Origin: Mesorhizobium sp. M4B.F.Ca.ET.203.01.1.1
Lineage (GTDB): Bacteria; Pseudomonadota; Alphaproteobacteria; Rhizobiales; Rhizobiaceae
Direction of reading: 5' to 3'
NCBI RefSeq assembly: GCF_004791025.1
Contig: NZ_SRUO01000025.1
Location: forward strand, 1 to 64,000
Length of the DNA stretch: 64,000 nucleotides
The position numbers and the translations under genes were made by a program. The notes below the pieces were generated by a model. The model saw nothing but the letters and a program-made list of their open reading frames with translations. It did not search any database and had not been told where the DNA came from. Positions 8,583 to 16,632 of this stretch are shown here, one piece after another (the first letter of the stretch is position 1; each line of letters opens with the position of its first letter).

Positions 8583-9479
8583 ATGGCGCTGGACTGGGAC
8601 AAGCTACGCGTGTTTCACGCTGCGGCGGAGGCTGGGTCGTTCACCCACGCCGCCGAGACGCTGCATCTGTCGCAGTCGGCGATCTCGCGGCAGGTCAGCG
8701 CGCTGGAGCATGATGTCGGCGTGGCGCTGTTCCATCGCCACGCGCGCGGCCTGGTGCTGACCGAACAGGGCGAGATGCTTTTCCGCACGGCGCATGACGT
8801 GCTGATGAAGCTGGAGACGATCAAGTCGCGGCTGGCCGAGGCCAAGGACCGGCCGTCCGGCGTGCTAAGGGTGACGACCACGGTGGGGCTGGGCGCCGGC
8901 TGGCTGACCGAACGCGTGCAGGAATTCATCGAGCTCTATCCCGAGATCAGCCTGCAGCTGATCCTCGCCAATGAGGAGCTCGACCTCACCATGCGGCAAG
9001 CCGACTGCGCCATCCGGCTGCGCCAGCCGCAGCAGCCGGACCTCATCCAGCGCCGCCTGTTCACCGTGCATTTCCATCTTTACGCGGCGCCCTCCTATAT
9101 CGCCAAGTTCGGCAAGCCGGCCTCGATCGCCGAGCTCAGGAACCACCGCATCGTCACCTTCGGCGTGCCGGTGCCCTCGCATCTGTCGGAGCTGAACTGG
9201 CTTGAGACGGTCGGCGATTTCGAGAACGGGCAAAGAGTGCCGACGCTGCAGATCAACGACATCCTGTCGATCAAGCGCGCGGTGCAGGGCGGCGCCGGCA
9301 TCGCCATGCTGCCCGACTACGTGATCAACAAGGATTCGGGCCTGATCCAGCTGCTGCCGGAGACGGAAGTGCCGTCCTTCGACACCTATTTCGCTTATCC
9401 GGACGCGATGAAGAACCAGGCCAAGCTGCATGTGTTCCGCGATTTCATCATCGCCAAGGCGCGCAGCTGGTCCTTCTAA
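8583..9479 (+). CDS. lsrB: LysR-type regulator of the LsrB/VtlR group
   Basis: This 298-residue LysR-type protein has the N-terminal HTH (LRVFHAAAEAGSFTHAAETL, then SQSAISRQVSALE) and a periplasmic-binding-like effector domain. Its place directly after trxB matches, from memory, lsrB of Sinorhizobium meliloti; the Brucella/Agrobacterium orthologue is VtlR, which activates AbcR sRNA genes and has roles in host interaction and oxidative or envelope stress. The AbcR-like RNA at 10288-10402, about 0.8 kb away, supports this. A GGGGAAATC segment precedes the ATG. The orthology is inferred from context and overall resemblance. Confidence 0.8.
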   Translation: MALDWDKLRVFHAAAEAGSFTHAAETLHLSQSAISRQVSALEHDVGVALFHRHARGLVLTEQGEMLFRTAHDVLMKLETIKSRLAEAKDRPSGVLRVTTTVGLGAGWLTERVQEFIELYPEISLQLILANEELDLTMRQADCAIRLRQPQQPDLIQRRLFTVHFHLYAAPSYIAKFGKPASIAELRNHRIVTFGVPVPSHLSELNWLETVGDFENGQRVPTLQINDILSIKRAVQGGAGIAMLPDYVINKDSGLIQLLPETEVPSFDTYFAYPDAMKNQAKLHVFRDFIIAKARSWSF

Positions 9480-9534
9480 GGGCGCATCGAAATCTTGCTA
9501 AGGCCGGCCTGACCTGAACCTCCGGTTTGTCGGA

Positions 9535-10032
9535 TCACCCTCGCCACGGCGTCAGCCGCGGCAGCCAGCCGGGGACGGCGCGGCGGTAGGCCTCGTATTC
9601 GGCGCCGTATCGGCGGGCAAGGGTCGGTTCCTCGTAGAGCCTGACGAACGAGGCCATGGCCGCGCCGACGATGGCGCCGTAGACGACGAGCGCCCAGCTC
9701 GAGAACAACAGCGCCTGGCCGAGGATGATCGACAGCACAGCAACGTACATGGGGTTGCGCACATGGCGGTAGATGCCGCCGACGACCAGCCGTTCGGTCG
9801 GGGCCACCGGGGCCGGCGTGCCAAGGCCCTCGAGCGCGAAGCGGGCGAAGGCGTGCAGCAGCATGGCTGCCGCTCCCACGACCAGCACCCAGCCGACAGG
9901 GGCGAAGCCCGGCACCGTCGACAGCGGCAGCCGGTAGCGGTCCGTCAGCAGAAACGGCGCCAGCCCGGCGACGACGCCGGGCGCCACGACAAGGAACAGA
10001 GCGCTGCCGGCGATTGCCGAAAATCTACGCAT
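9535..10032 (-). CDS. Isoprenylcysteine carboxyl methyltransferase-like membrane protein
   Basis: This 165-residue integral membrane protein has about four to five hydrophobic segments. Its C-terminal part (GGIYRHVRNPMYVAVL, then EEPTLARRYGAEYEAYRRAVP) is the signature of the ICMT/PEMT superfamily, with RHVRNPMY and the acidic EExxL motif near the SAM site. The substrate is unknown; bacterial members are usually annotated only as methyltransferases. The ATG at 10032 is chosen because AAGGGTGG lies 6 bases upstream. It is convergent with lsrB. A second family member lies at 13995-14546. Confidence 0.78.
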   Translation of the reverse strand: MRRFSAIAGSALFLVVAPGVVAGLAPFLLTDRYRLPLSTVPGFAPVGWVLVVGAAAMLLHAFARFALEGLGTPAPVAPTERLVVGGIYRHVRNPMYVAVLSIILGQALLFSSWALVVYGAIVGAAMASFVRLYEEPTLARRYGAEYEAYRRAVPGWLPRLTPWRG

Positions 10033-10222
10033 CAGCCACCCTTGCCGCAAAAATGGACTTGGGCTGCTCGAATCCACATCATTCGGCGGCGTTCGCATTT
10101 TCCCAATTGAATCGACCTCGATGCAGACCTCGGCAATGATTTCGACCCTGTAGCGTGCTCGATTCCGTCGATTTTTCTGGTCCTATCGAGCCTTGGAATA
10201 GGTTGGACCACAGCCTCCGTCT

Positions 10223-10245
10223 TTTTGCATGCGTGTGTTGCAAAA
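10223..10245. promoter_or_regulatory. Candidate LysR-type operator upstream of the AbcR-like RNA
   Basis: A perfect 7-bp dyad, TTTTGCA-N9-TGCAAAA, lies about 45-65 bases before the predicted RNA start. This is where LysR activators usually bind. The nearby LsrB/VtlR-type gene makes it a natural candidate target, since VtlR is known to activate abcR genes in Brucella. Binding is inferred from position and symmetry only. Confidence 0.5.
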
Positions 10246-10251
10246 TAGATG

Positions 10252-10281
10252 CTTGTTTCTTGGGCATGATGAGCACATATA
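10252..10281 (+). promoter_or_regulatory. Putative sigma-70 promoter of the AbcR-like RNA
   Basis: A CTTGTT -35 element (10252-10257) and a CATATA -10 element (10276-10281) are 18 bases apart. This resembles the alphaproteobacterial CTTGAC-N17-CTATAT pattern and would start transcription near 10288. Confidence 0.45.
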
Positions 10282-10287
10282 TAGATC

Positions 10288-10402
10288 ATCTCCTGGGCGC
10301 GTTCTCCTCCCATTAGCGCCCTCGAGTGTTCCCCTCTGGAGGTTAGCCTTAACAGGCACTTCCAATCAAACTCAGCCGGATCTTTATTGATCCGGCTTTT
10401 TT
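10288..10402 (+). ncRNA. abcR: AbcR-like trans-acting small RNA (alpha-r15 family)
   Basis: The transcript would be about 115 nt. Stem GGGCGC (10295-10300) / GCGCCC (10316-10321) presents a 15-base loop containing TCTCCTCCC, an anti-Shine-Dalgarno stretch. A second small hairpin CCTCTGGAGG follows at 10333-10342, then a linker, then a strong terminator at 10374-10402. AbcR RNAs of rhizobia, Agrobacterium and Brucella have this layout, bind Hfq and repress ABC-transporter mRNAs by pairing at ribosome binding sites. Their genes lie near the lsrB/vtlR-type LysR gene, as here. Size, loop and synteny agree; exact ends are predicted. Only one clear copy is seen, whereas several relatives carry two. 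Confidence 0.72.
10374..10402 (+). terminator. Rho-independent terminator of the AbcR-like RNA
   Basis: AGCCGGATC (10374-10382) pairs with GATCCGGCT (10389-10397) across a TTTATT loop and is followed by T residues to 10402. This is a textbook intrinsic terminator on the plus strand. Confidence 0.88.
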
Positions 10403-10619
10403 GTTGCCCGCAGGGCAATGAGGGCGCGGAAAATCGATCGGCAATGCCACGTAACAGTGACATGTAACCTCTGGTAACATGGCGCAGACACACGCTATCG
10501 ACTAAGCAGACCATAGGACGCGGTTTGGTCGGTTCGGGAGATGGGGGCATCACTCGGACGGACCGGGCTCAGGCGGCTACCGCGTCCGAACCTTTCTTCC
10601 GTCGGCTACAGGGCGGACA

Positions 10620-10697
10620 CATGCGGCGGACCTGCCGTTTGCCTCCCAGGAAGACGGTCCGCGATAAACGGCGTCCGGATCACCCGGGCGCCGTTTT
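10620..10697 (+). ncRNA. Possible second small RNA with a CCTCCC loop
   Basis: Two consecutive hairpins are present. The first pairs 10626-10630 with 10658-10662 and 10635-10640 with 10652-10657, leaving a loop with GCCTCCCAGG, again an anti-Shine-Dalgarno sequence. The second is a 13-bp stem (10666-10678 with 10684-10696) followed by TTTT. Such CCTCCC-loop hairpins plus a terminator recur in rhizobial sRNAs. Against this, no clear promoter was found, and the second hairpin could simply terminate the EF-G-like gene that ends at 10715 on the other strand. Confidence 0.35.
10666..10697. terminator. Bidirectional terminator-like hairpin
   Basis: A 13-bp stem with one T-G pair spans 10666-10678 / 10684-10696 with a 5-base loop. 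It has TTTT on the plus side and a weaker T-tract on the minus side. It lies 19 bases past the stop of the EF-G-like gene and may end that transcript, a plus-strand sRNA, or both. Confidence 0.55.
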
Positions 10698-10714
10698 CGC
10701 ATTGGCGGATCGGC

Positions 10715-12766
10715 TCAGGCAGCCTTGCCGTTGGCGTTCATCGCCTCGTCCGCCAGCCGGCCGGTCAGCTCGGCCATGTGGTCGAAGGCGGCCCGGTAGC
10801 TGGCGACGCCGGCCGTCGCCGAGCGCAGCTCGATGATCAGGTCGCCGATCTCCGCCTGCGGCATGGTCGCCTCGACCACATCCCAACCCGGCCAGTCGGG
10901 CCGCGCGTCATAACCGAGGATCTGGCCGCGCCGCTGCGGGATCAGGGCGATGATCCTCGACGTCGCGTCCGACGGCGTGACGATCTCGACCTTCATCACC
11001 GGCTCCAGCAGCACTGGCGAGCAGGCAGCCATGCCTTCCTTCATCGCCAGCTTGGCCGCCATCTGGAAGGCCATGTCGGAGGAATCGACGGCATGGTAGG
11101 ACCCGTCCGAGAGATTGACCGCGACATCGACCACGGGGAAGCCGAGCGGGCCGGATTTCAGATAGTCGCGTATGCCGGTCTCCACGGACTGGATGTAGGT
11201 CTTCGGCACCACGCCGCCGGTGATGGTGTCGGTGAACTGGAAGCCGGAGCCGCGCGGCAGCGGCTTGATCTCGACCACCACGTCGCCGAACTGGCCGTGG
11301 CCGCCGGACTGCTTCTTGTGGCGACCGCGCTGCTGCGCCGATTTGCGGATCGTCTCGCGGTAAGGCACGGCCGGGTTGTGACCCTCTACCGGGATCTGGT
11401 TCTTGCCCTCGAGCCGCTCGCGCACGACCCGCAGGTGCATCTCACCATGCCCCGACAGCACGGTTTCGGCGGAGTCCTGGTTGTGGCGCAGGCTGAGCGA
11501 GGGATCCTCCTCGGCAAGGCGCTGGATGGCGGCCGACATCTTGACCTCGTCCTTGCGCTCCTTCGGCCGCAGCGCGAAGGCGAACACCGGCTGCGGCGGC
11601 TCCAGCGTGACCAGCGGACTGATGCCGCCCTTGGCGGAACTCAGCGTCTGGCCGGTCTTGACAATGTCGAGCTTGCCGAGCGCGACGGTGTCGCCCGCCT
11701 TGGCGGAGGCGAGCTTCAGCTGGTCCTTGCCAAGCATCTTGTAGATGCCGGAGACCTTGGCGGCTTCGCCGTTCGACAGGTAAAGCTCGGCCGCGTCGGC
11801 GAGCTGTCCGGAGAGCACGCGCGATACCGACAGCTTGCCGCCATGCGCGGTGTGGATGGTCTTCATCACCTGGACGACGGTCTGGTTGCCGTCGGGCGCG
11901 CCAAGGCGCTTGCGGGTCGCCTCGATGTCGGGCGCGTCATGGCGTATCGCCTTCAGGAGGCGCAGCACGCCATTGCCCTTCTCGGCGGTGCCGATCAGCA
12001 CCGGCGTCACCGCGCCGGCGCGAAGATCGGCGGCAAGGTCGTCGAAGATCGCATCCTTCGGCGGTTCGATCTCCTCGAGCAGCTGCTCCATCAACTGGTC
12101 GTCGTGGTCGGCGAGCGTCTCCAGCATGGAGAAGCGGGCCTCCAGCTCGCGAGCCTTGTCGTCACCCGGTATGTCGGCGACCTGGCTCTCGGCATACTCG
12201 CGGTAGATGTAGGCACGCTCCAGCGCGAGATCGATCGAGCCGATGACGACACCGTCCTTGCGCAGCGGAATCTGGCGCAGCAGCAACGGCACCGAACTTG
12301 CCGGCTGCAGCATCTTCAGCGTGTCGCGCACGCCGGCGACCGCCTTGTCGACCTTGTTCAGGAACAGGATGCGCGGCACGCCGAGATCGTCGAGCTTGCG
12401 CATGATGAGCTGAAGCGCGGGGATCTTCTTCTCGTCGGCTTCGGCAACGACGACAGCGGCATCGCAGGCGGCGAGCACCGGTTCGGCCTCGAAGGCGAAC
12501 TCGATAGAGCCGGGACAATCGACGAAGGTGAGCTGCTCGCCCATGAATTCCGTGGTCGCGAAGGTCGCCTCGACGCTCATGGCGTGGGCGCGGGCCTCGG
12601 CTGAATGATCGGAAACGGTGCTGCCTGATGAAACGGGATTCTGGCGGGGGATGGCGCCCGTGCGGGCCAGTATTGCTTCGAGAAGTGTCGTCTTACCGCT
12701 TGCGAAGGGACCGACTATGGCAATGCATTTCGGTCCCGTGCGTCGTCCTCCGGCGCGAGTACCCAT
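10715..12766 (-). CDS. Elongation factor G-like translational GTPase
   Basis: This 683-residue protein has the full EF-G domain plan (GTPase, OB, III, IV, V) and ends with the domain IV/V part FPVVDVAVNLSDGSYHAVDSS. The P-loop GPFASGKTT and the G4 motif NKVDK are intact. The G3 motif reads DCPGS rather than the canonical DTPGH, so the switch-II histidine used for GTP hydrolysis in EF-G is absent. Such paralogues are annotated as EF-G-like and coexist with the real fusA. The ATG at 12766 has GGAGGT six bases upstream; an N-terminal extension is less likely. The function is unproven. Confidence 0.88.
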   Translation of the reverse strand: MGTRAGGRRTGPKCIAIVGPFASGKTTLLEAILARTGAIPRQNPVSSGSTVSDHSAEARAHAMSVEATFATTEFMGEQLTFVDCPGSIEFAFEAEPVLAACDAAVVVAEADEKKIPALQLIMRKLDDLGVPRILFLNKVDKAVAGVRDTLKMLQPASSVPLLLRQIPLRKDGVVIGSIDLALERAYIYREYAESQVADIPGDDKARELEARFSMLETLADHDDQLMEQLLEEIEPPKDAIFDDLAADLRAGAVTPVLIGTAEKGNGVLRLLKAIRHDAPDIEATRKRLGAPDGNQTVVQVMKTIHTAHGGKLSVSRVLSGQLADAAELYLSNGEAAKVSGIYKMLGKDQLKLASAKAGDTVALGKLDIVKTGQTLSSAKGGISPLVTLEPPQPVFAFALRPKERKDEVKMSAAIQRLAEEDPSLSLRHNQDSAETVLSGHGEMHLRVVRERLEGKNQIPVEGHNPAVPYRETIRKSAQQRGRHKKQSGGHGQFGDVVVEIKPLPRGSGFQFTDTITGGVVPKTYIQSVETGIRDYLKSGPLGFPVVDVAVNLSDGSYHAVDSSDMAFQMAAKLAMKEGMAACSPVLLEPVMKVEIVTPSDATSRIIALIPQRRGQILGYDARPDWPGWDVVEATMPQAEIGDLIIELRSATAGVASYRAAFDHMAELTGRLADEAMNANGKAA

Positions 12767-12986
12767 GGCTGACCTCCACTCAGGCGTTTCCCTGGGAGCG
12801 GCGGCCGGCCTGTTCGGCCGTCGCGGGCGGGGCTTCTTTTCAATCGCCACCTGCCCAAGGGCATCGTCCCACGGGTTTGCGGGGAGGGCAAGGAAAATAG
12901 GAAATTCGGCGGCTTTGCGTTGTCAGGCGCTCAGGGCCAGCGCCATGCCAGCGGCTGCAAGGAAGCCGTTGCGCTATGCTGTGGCG

Positions 12987-13847
12987 TCAACCAGCCCGGC
13001 GCTGGGCCGGCAGGGCAGTATCGGCCTCCCGCGCCGCAACCGTTTCGGCAAAGCGCGACAGCATCGGATTGAACAGATCCGGTCGCTCCCAGAAGGGTGC
13101 GTGTCCGGCGCCCGGGACGACGTGGCATTGCTCCCAGAGCGAACCATGGTCCAGCGTGTCGAAGTAGTTGAGCCGGATGAAGGGGTCGTTCTCGCCATTG
13201 ACGATCGCCACCGGAAAGGCGGCCTGCTCGACGACCTGCTTCTGGTCGGCGCCCTTGCCGGCCATCATCGAGCGCGTCACCACGGCGCGCAGCCGGCCAT
13301 CCGTGCGCAGGATGGCTTCGCGGAACGACGGATCGGCGCTGTCGCCGAAGCACAGTGTTTCGAAGCGTTCGGCGTCGCGTTCGGAATAGATCTTCTTCGA
13401 AGCCAGCAGCATGTCCCAGTTGGCGTGGAAGCCGCGCAGCATGCCGAAGAAGCCTTTCGACACCGGTGGCGCGCCGGTCAGCATCAGTCCGTGGACGGCC
13501 GGATGGAAGCTTGCCAGCTCGATCGCGACATGGCCGCCGAGCGACCAGCCATAGACGATGGCGCGGTCGATGCTCAGATCGTCGAGGAGGTGGCCGGCGG
13601 CTCGCGCCAGGCCGGTGAGGGTGTAGTCCGCCATCGGGTCGGCGGCGTCCGAGGACTGGCCATGACCCGGGAGATCGAAAGCGACCAGCCGGTGGGCATC
13701 GGCGAGCGGGCTGTCGAACTGGCGGGCGAAGACGGCGCGCGAGGCGCCGGAACCATGGATCATCACGATGGGCATGCCGGGGCCTGCCGACTCGCTGACG
13801 CGCAAATCGGCCTGCGGGGTGCGGATCGTATGCTCGGCGACGGCCAT
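12987..13847 (-). CDS. Alpha/beta hydrolase
   Basis: This 286-residue protein is a single alpha/beta-hydrolase domain. An HG oxyanion element (MIHGSGASRAVF) is followed by the nucleophile elbow GWSLGG, an acid in VNGENDPF and the catalytic histidine in GAGHAPFWERP. It is cytoplasmic, as no signal peptide is seen. The reaction cannot be named. The ATG at 13847 is favoured, though the frame is open 14 codons upstream. It is divergent from the ICMT-like gene at 13995, and a 220-base leader separates it from the EF-G-like gene. Confidence 0.87.
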   Translation of the reverse strand: MAVAEHTIRTPQADLRVSESAGPGMPIVMIHGSGASRAVFARQFDSPLADAHRLVAFDLPGHGQSSDAADPMADYTLTGLARAAGHLLDDLSIDRAIVYGWSLGGHVAIELASFHPAVHGLMLTGAPPVSKGFFGMLRGFHANWDMLLASKKIYSERDAERFETLCFGDSADPSFREAILRTDGRLRAVVTRSMMAGKGADQKQVVEQAAFPVAIVNGENDPFIRLNYFDTLDHGSLWEQCHVVPGAGHAPFWERPDLFNPMLSRFAETVAAREADTALPAQRRAG

Positions 13848-13994
13848 GATGCATTGAACCTCAGGATTGCGTGACGTCCAGCATCGCATGCCCTGGGTCT
13901 ACACGGGCTTTAGGTTTCTGGTTAAGGAAGGATTAATCCGCGGCGACCGGCTATAGTGCCTGCGAATCTTCGGCGTTGGCTTGGAAATTTGACG

Positions 13995-14546
13995 ATGGAA
14001 CGTGGGCTCGACCTTCTTGTCTCGATCATCGGCATCGCCACGGTCGGCCAATATCTGTGGTCGATGCGCGCCCATTTCCAATCGTCGGGCATGTCCTCGG
14101 GTGCGAAGATAATTTCGGTCGTCGTGGCCGCGACAGCGCTGTTTTTCCTGGCGATCATCTGGATCCTGCCGCAGCCGCCATTGGCCAAGATCGTCGGGCT
14201 GGCGATCCAGTTGGTGAGCTCCGCGCTGTTCTGGTGGGCGATTTCGAGGTCGCGCAAGGCGCGGCTACGCTTTGTCTTCGACGCCGACAATCCGCATGGC
14301 TTGGTGACCGACGGACCGTTCTCCTACATCCGCCACCCATTCTACACCTCCTACATCATCTTCTGGGCCGGTTGGGGTATCGCGACCTGGTCGATCTGGG
14401 CGGTGGTGCCCGTTGCCGGGATCTTCGTGCTCTACCTGATCGCGGCGCTGGACGAAGAGAAGAAATTTTCGCGCACCGATCTGGCCGGTGCCTATGAGGC
14501 CCATCGAAAGCAAGCGGGCCTGTTCTGGCCGCGGCTGCGATGGTGA
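13995..14546 (+). CDS. Isoprenylcysteine carboxyl methyltransferase-like membrane protein
   Basis: This 183-residue protein has four to five membrane segments. It carries the ICMT/PEMT-type signature GPFSYIRHPFYTSYI and a C-terminal EEKKF plus AYEAHRKQ segment. It is the second such protein in the window, but sequence outside the signature differs strongly from the one at 9535. The ATG at 13995 follows a weak ribosome binding site. The substrate is unknown. Confidence 0.75.
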   Translation: MERGLDLLVSIIGIATVGQYLWSMRAHFQSSGMSSGAKIISVVVAATALFFLAIIWILPQPPLAKIVGLAIQLVSSALFWWAISRSRKARLRFVFDADNPHGLVTDGPFSYIRHPFYTSYIIFWAGWGIATWSIWAVVPVAGIFVLYLIAALDEEKKFSRTDLAGAYEAHRKQAGLFWPRLRW

Positions 14547-14680
14547 CACGTTTCGCCGCGTCGGGCCGCCCGGGAAGCCGTTGCGCCGCGAGCGGCATCG
14601 GAGGAAACTGCCGCCACGATGGCGGGCCGTAGCGCGACGGTTGCCGCCACGGATATGACATCAGTTCGAGGATCGAGACG

Positions 14681-15076
<396 letters not shown>

Positions 15077-15090
15077 AGCCTTTGTTTTTG

Positions 15091-15158
15091 CGCAATTCCG
15101 GACGAAAGGCTACGGCGAAGTCGCCGAGCCTGCCGCTACGCACTTTTCCTGGAATTGC
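15091..15158. repeat. Type A intergenic palindrome, copy 1 (with internal extension)
   Basis: The arms CAATTCCGG and CCTGGAATTG enclose a centre ending in CCGCTACGCACTTTT. The same arms recur at 32872-32914 and 35484-35529. This copy has about 24 extra bases between GGACG and CCGCTACG. Confidence 0.75.
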
Positions 15159-15172
15159 TCGGCGACCCAAGA

Positions 15173-15200
15173 AAAACCCGGCCTGGAGCCGGGTTTTCTT
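15173..15200. terminator. Bidirectional terminator between the cupin gene and aatA
   Basis: AAAACCCGGC (15173-15182) pairs with GCCGGGTTTT (15188-15197) around CTGGA. T-rich tails lie on both strands. It is 16 bases from the aatA stop, so it mainly ends aatA, and may also end the cupin transcript. Confidence 0.85.
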
Positions 15201-15215
15201 TTGGCGGCGACCTGA

Positions 15216-16418
15216 TCAGGTGAGGGAGGCGGTGAAGCGCTGGATGCGCGTGGAGGCCTCTTCCAGAAGCGTCTCCGAGGTGGCGTAGGAGATGCGGAAG
15301 TTCGGGCCAAGGCCGAAGGCCGAGCCGAACACAACCGCCACGCCTTCGGCCTCGAGCAGTTCCGAGCAGAAGGTCTCGTCGCTGTCGATCACCTTGCCGG
15401 CTTTCGTCTTCCTGCCGATCAGCCCGGCGCAGGACGGGTAGACGTAGAAAGCGCCTTCCGGCGAGGGGCAGGAGATGCCGCGCGCCTGGTTGAGCATCGA
15501 GACGACCAGGTCGCGCCTGCCCTGGAAGATTGCCTTGTTCTTGGCAATGAAGTCCTGCGGGCCGTTCAGCGCCTCGACGGAAGCCCATTGCGCGATGGTG
15601 CAGGCGCCGGAGGTCTGCTGGCCCTGGATCATGTCCATGGCCTTGATCAGCGGCACGGGGCCGGCGGCGTAGCCGATGCGCCAGCCGGTCATGGCATAGG
15701 CCTTCGAGACGCCGTTCATGGTCAGCGTGCGCTCGTAGAGTTTCGGCTCGACCTCGGCGATGGTCCTGAAGACGAAATCGCCATAGGTGAGGTGCTCATA
15801 CATGTCGTCGGTCAGGGTCCAGACATGCGGGTGCTTGAGCAGCACGTCGGCCAGCGCCCGAAGCTCGGCTTCCGTGTAGGCGGCGCCGGACGGGTTGGAC
15901 GGCGAGTTCATCAAGAGCCATTTGGTGCGCGGCGTGATCGCCCTTTCCAGCACCGCCGGCGTCAGCTTGAAGCCGTTGTCGATCGAGGTGTCGGCAAACA
16001 CCGAGGTGCCGCCGCAGATCGCCACCATCTCGGGATAGCTCACCCAATAGGGGCGCGGGATGATCACCTCGTCGCCAGGGTTCAGCGTCGCCATGAAGGC
16101 GTTGAACAGGATCTGCTTGCCGCCGGTGCCGACGATGGTCTGCTCCGGCCGGTAGTCGAGATTGTTCTCGCGCTTGAATTTTTTCGCGATCGCCTCGCGC
16201 AGCGGCGCGATGCCGGACACGGGCGGATACTTGGTTTCGCCACGGCGGATCGCGTCGATCGCCGCGTTCTTGATGTTGTCGGGCGTATCGAAGTCCGGCT
16301 CGCCGGCGCCGAGGCCGATGATGTCCCGGCCGGCGTTTTTCAGCTCGCGCGCTTTCTGCGTCACCGCGATGGTCGCGGAAGGCTTCACGCGGGAAAGGGC
16401 GTCGGCAAGAAAGGCCAT
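15216..16418 (-). CDS. aatA: Aspartate aminotransferase, class I/II (AatA)
   Basis: This PLP-dependent transaminase interconverts aspartate/2-oxoglutarate and oxaloacetate/glutamate. The 400-residue protein belongs to the type I-gamma group found in rhizobia and thermophiles. It has LGAGEPDFDTPDNIK near the N-terminus, SPSNPSGAAYT, and the PLP-lysine motif NGVSKAYAMTGWRIGYAAGP. The start MAFLADALSRVKPSATIAV is typical; the open frame upstream has no homology. In rhizobia aatA orthologues have been linked to symbiotic nitrogen fixation, but sequence alone does not show that here. Confidence 0.92.
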   Translation of the reverse strand: MAFLADALSRVKPSATIAVTQKARELKNAGRDIIGLGAGEPDFDTPDNIKNAAIDAIRRGETKYPPVSGIAPLREAIAKKFKRENNLDYRPEQTIVGTGGKQILFNAFMATLNPGDEVIIPRPYWVSYPEMVAICGGTSVFADTSIDNGFKLTPAVLERAITPRTKWLLMNSPSNPSGAAYTEAELRALADVLLKHPHVWTLTDDMYEHLTYGDFVFRTIAEVEPKLYERTLTMNGVSKAYAMTGWRIGYAAGPVPLIKAMDMIQGQQTSGACTIAQWASVEALNGPQDFIAKNKAIFQGRRDLVVSMLNQARGISCPSPEGAFYVYPSCAGLIGRKTKAGKVIDSDETFCSELLEAEGVAVVFGSAFGLGPNFRISYATSETLLEEASTRIQRFTASLT

Positions 16419-16632
16419 GACCTGATATCTCCAAGGGGCGGCGCGGCCAGGAGCGGCCGCGGCGCCTCTCTTGTCGCAACATCCGGCCAAGCGCAAGCGC
16501 TGTCGCATGAGCCAGGGGTCAAGCCGCCGTGACCGGCATCGCCTCGGCAACAATAAATTCATCAACGGTCGCTAAAACCGCTGATGGCAGGATCATAAGC
16601 CAATTCCGCCAGTCTTGCGGAGCGAGGAACCC

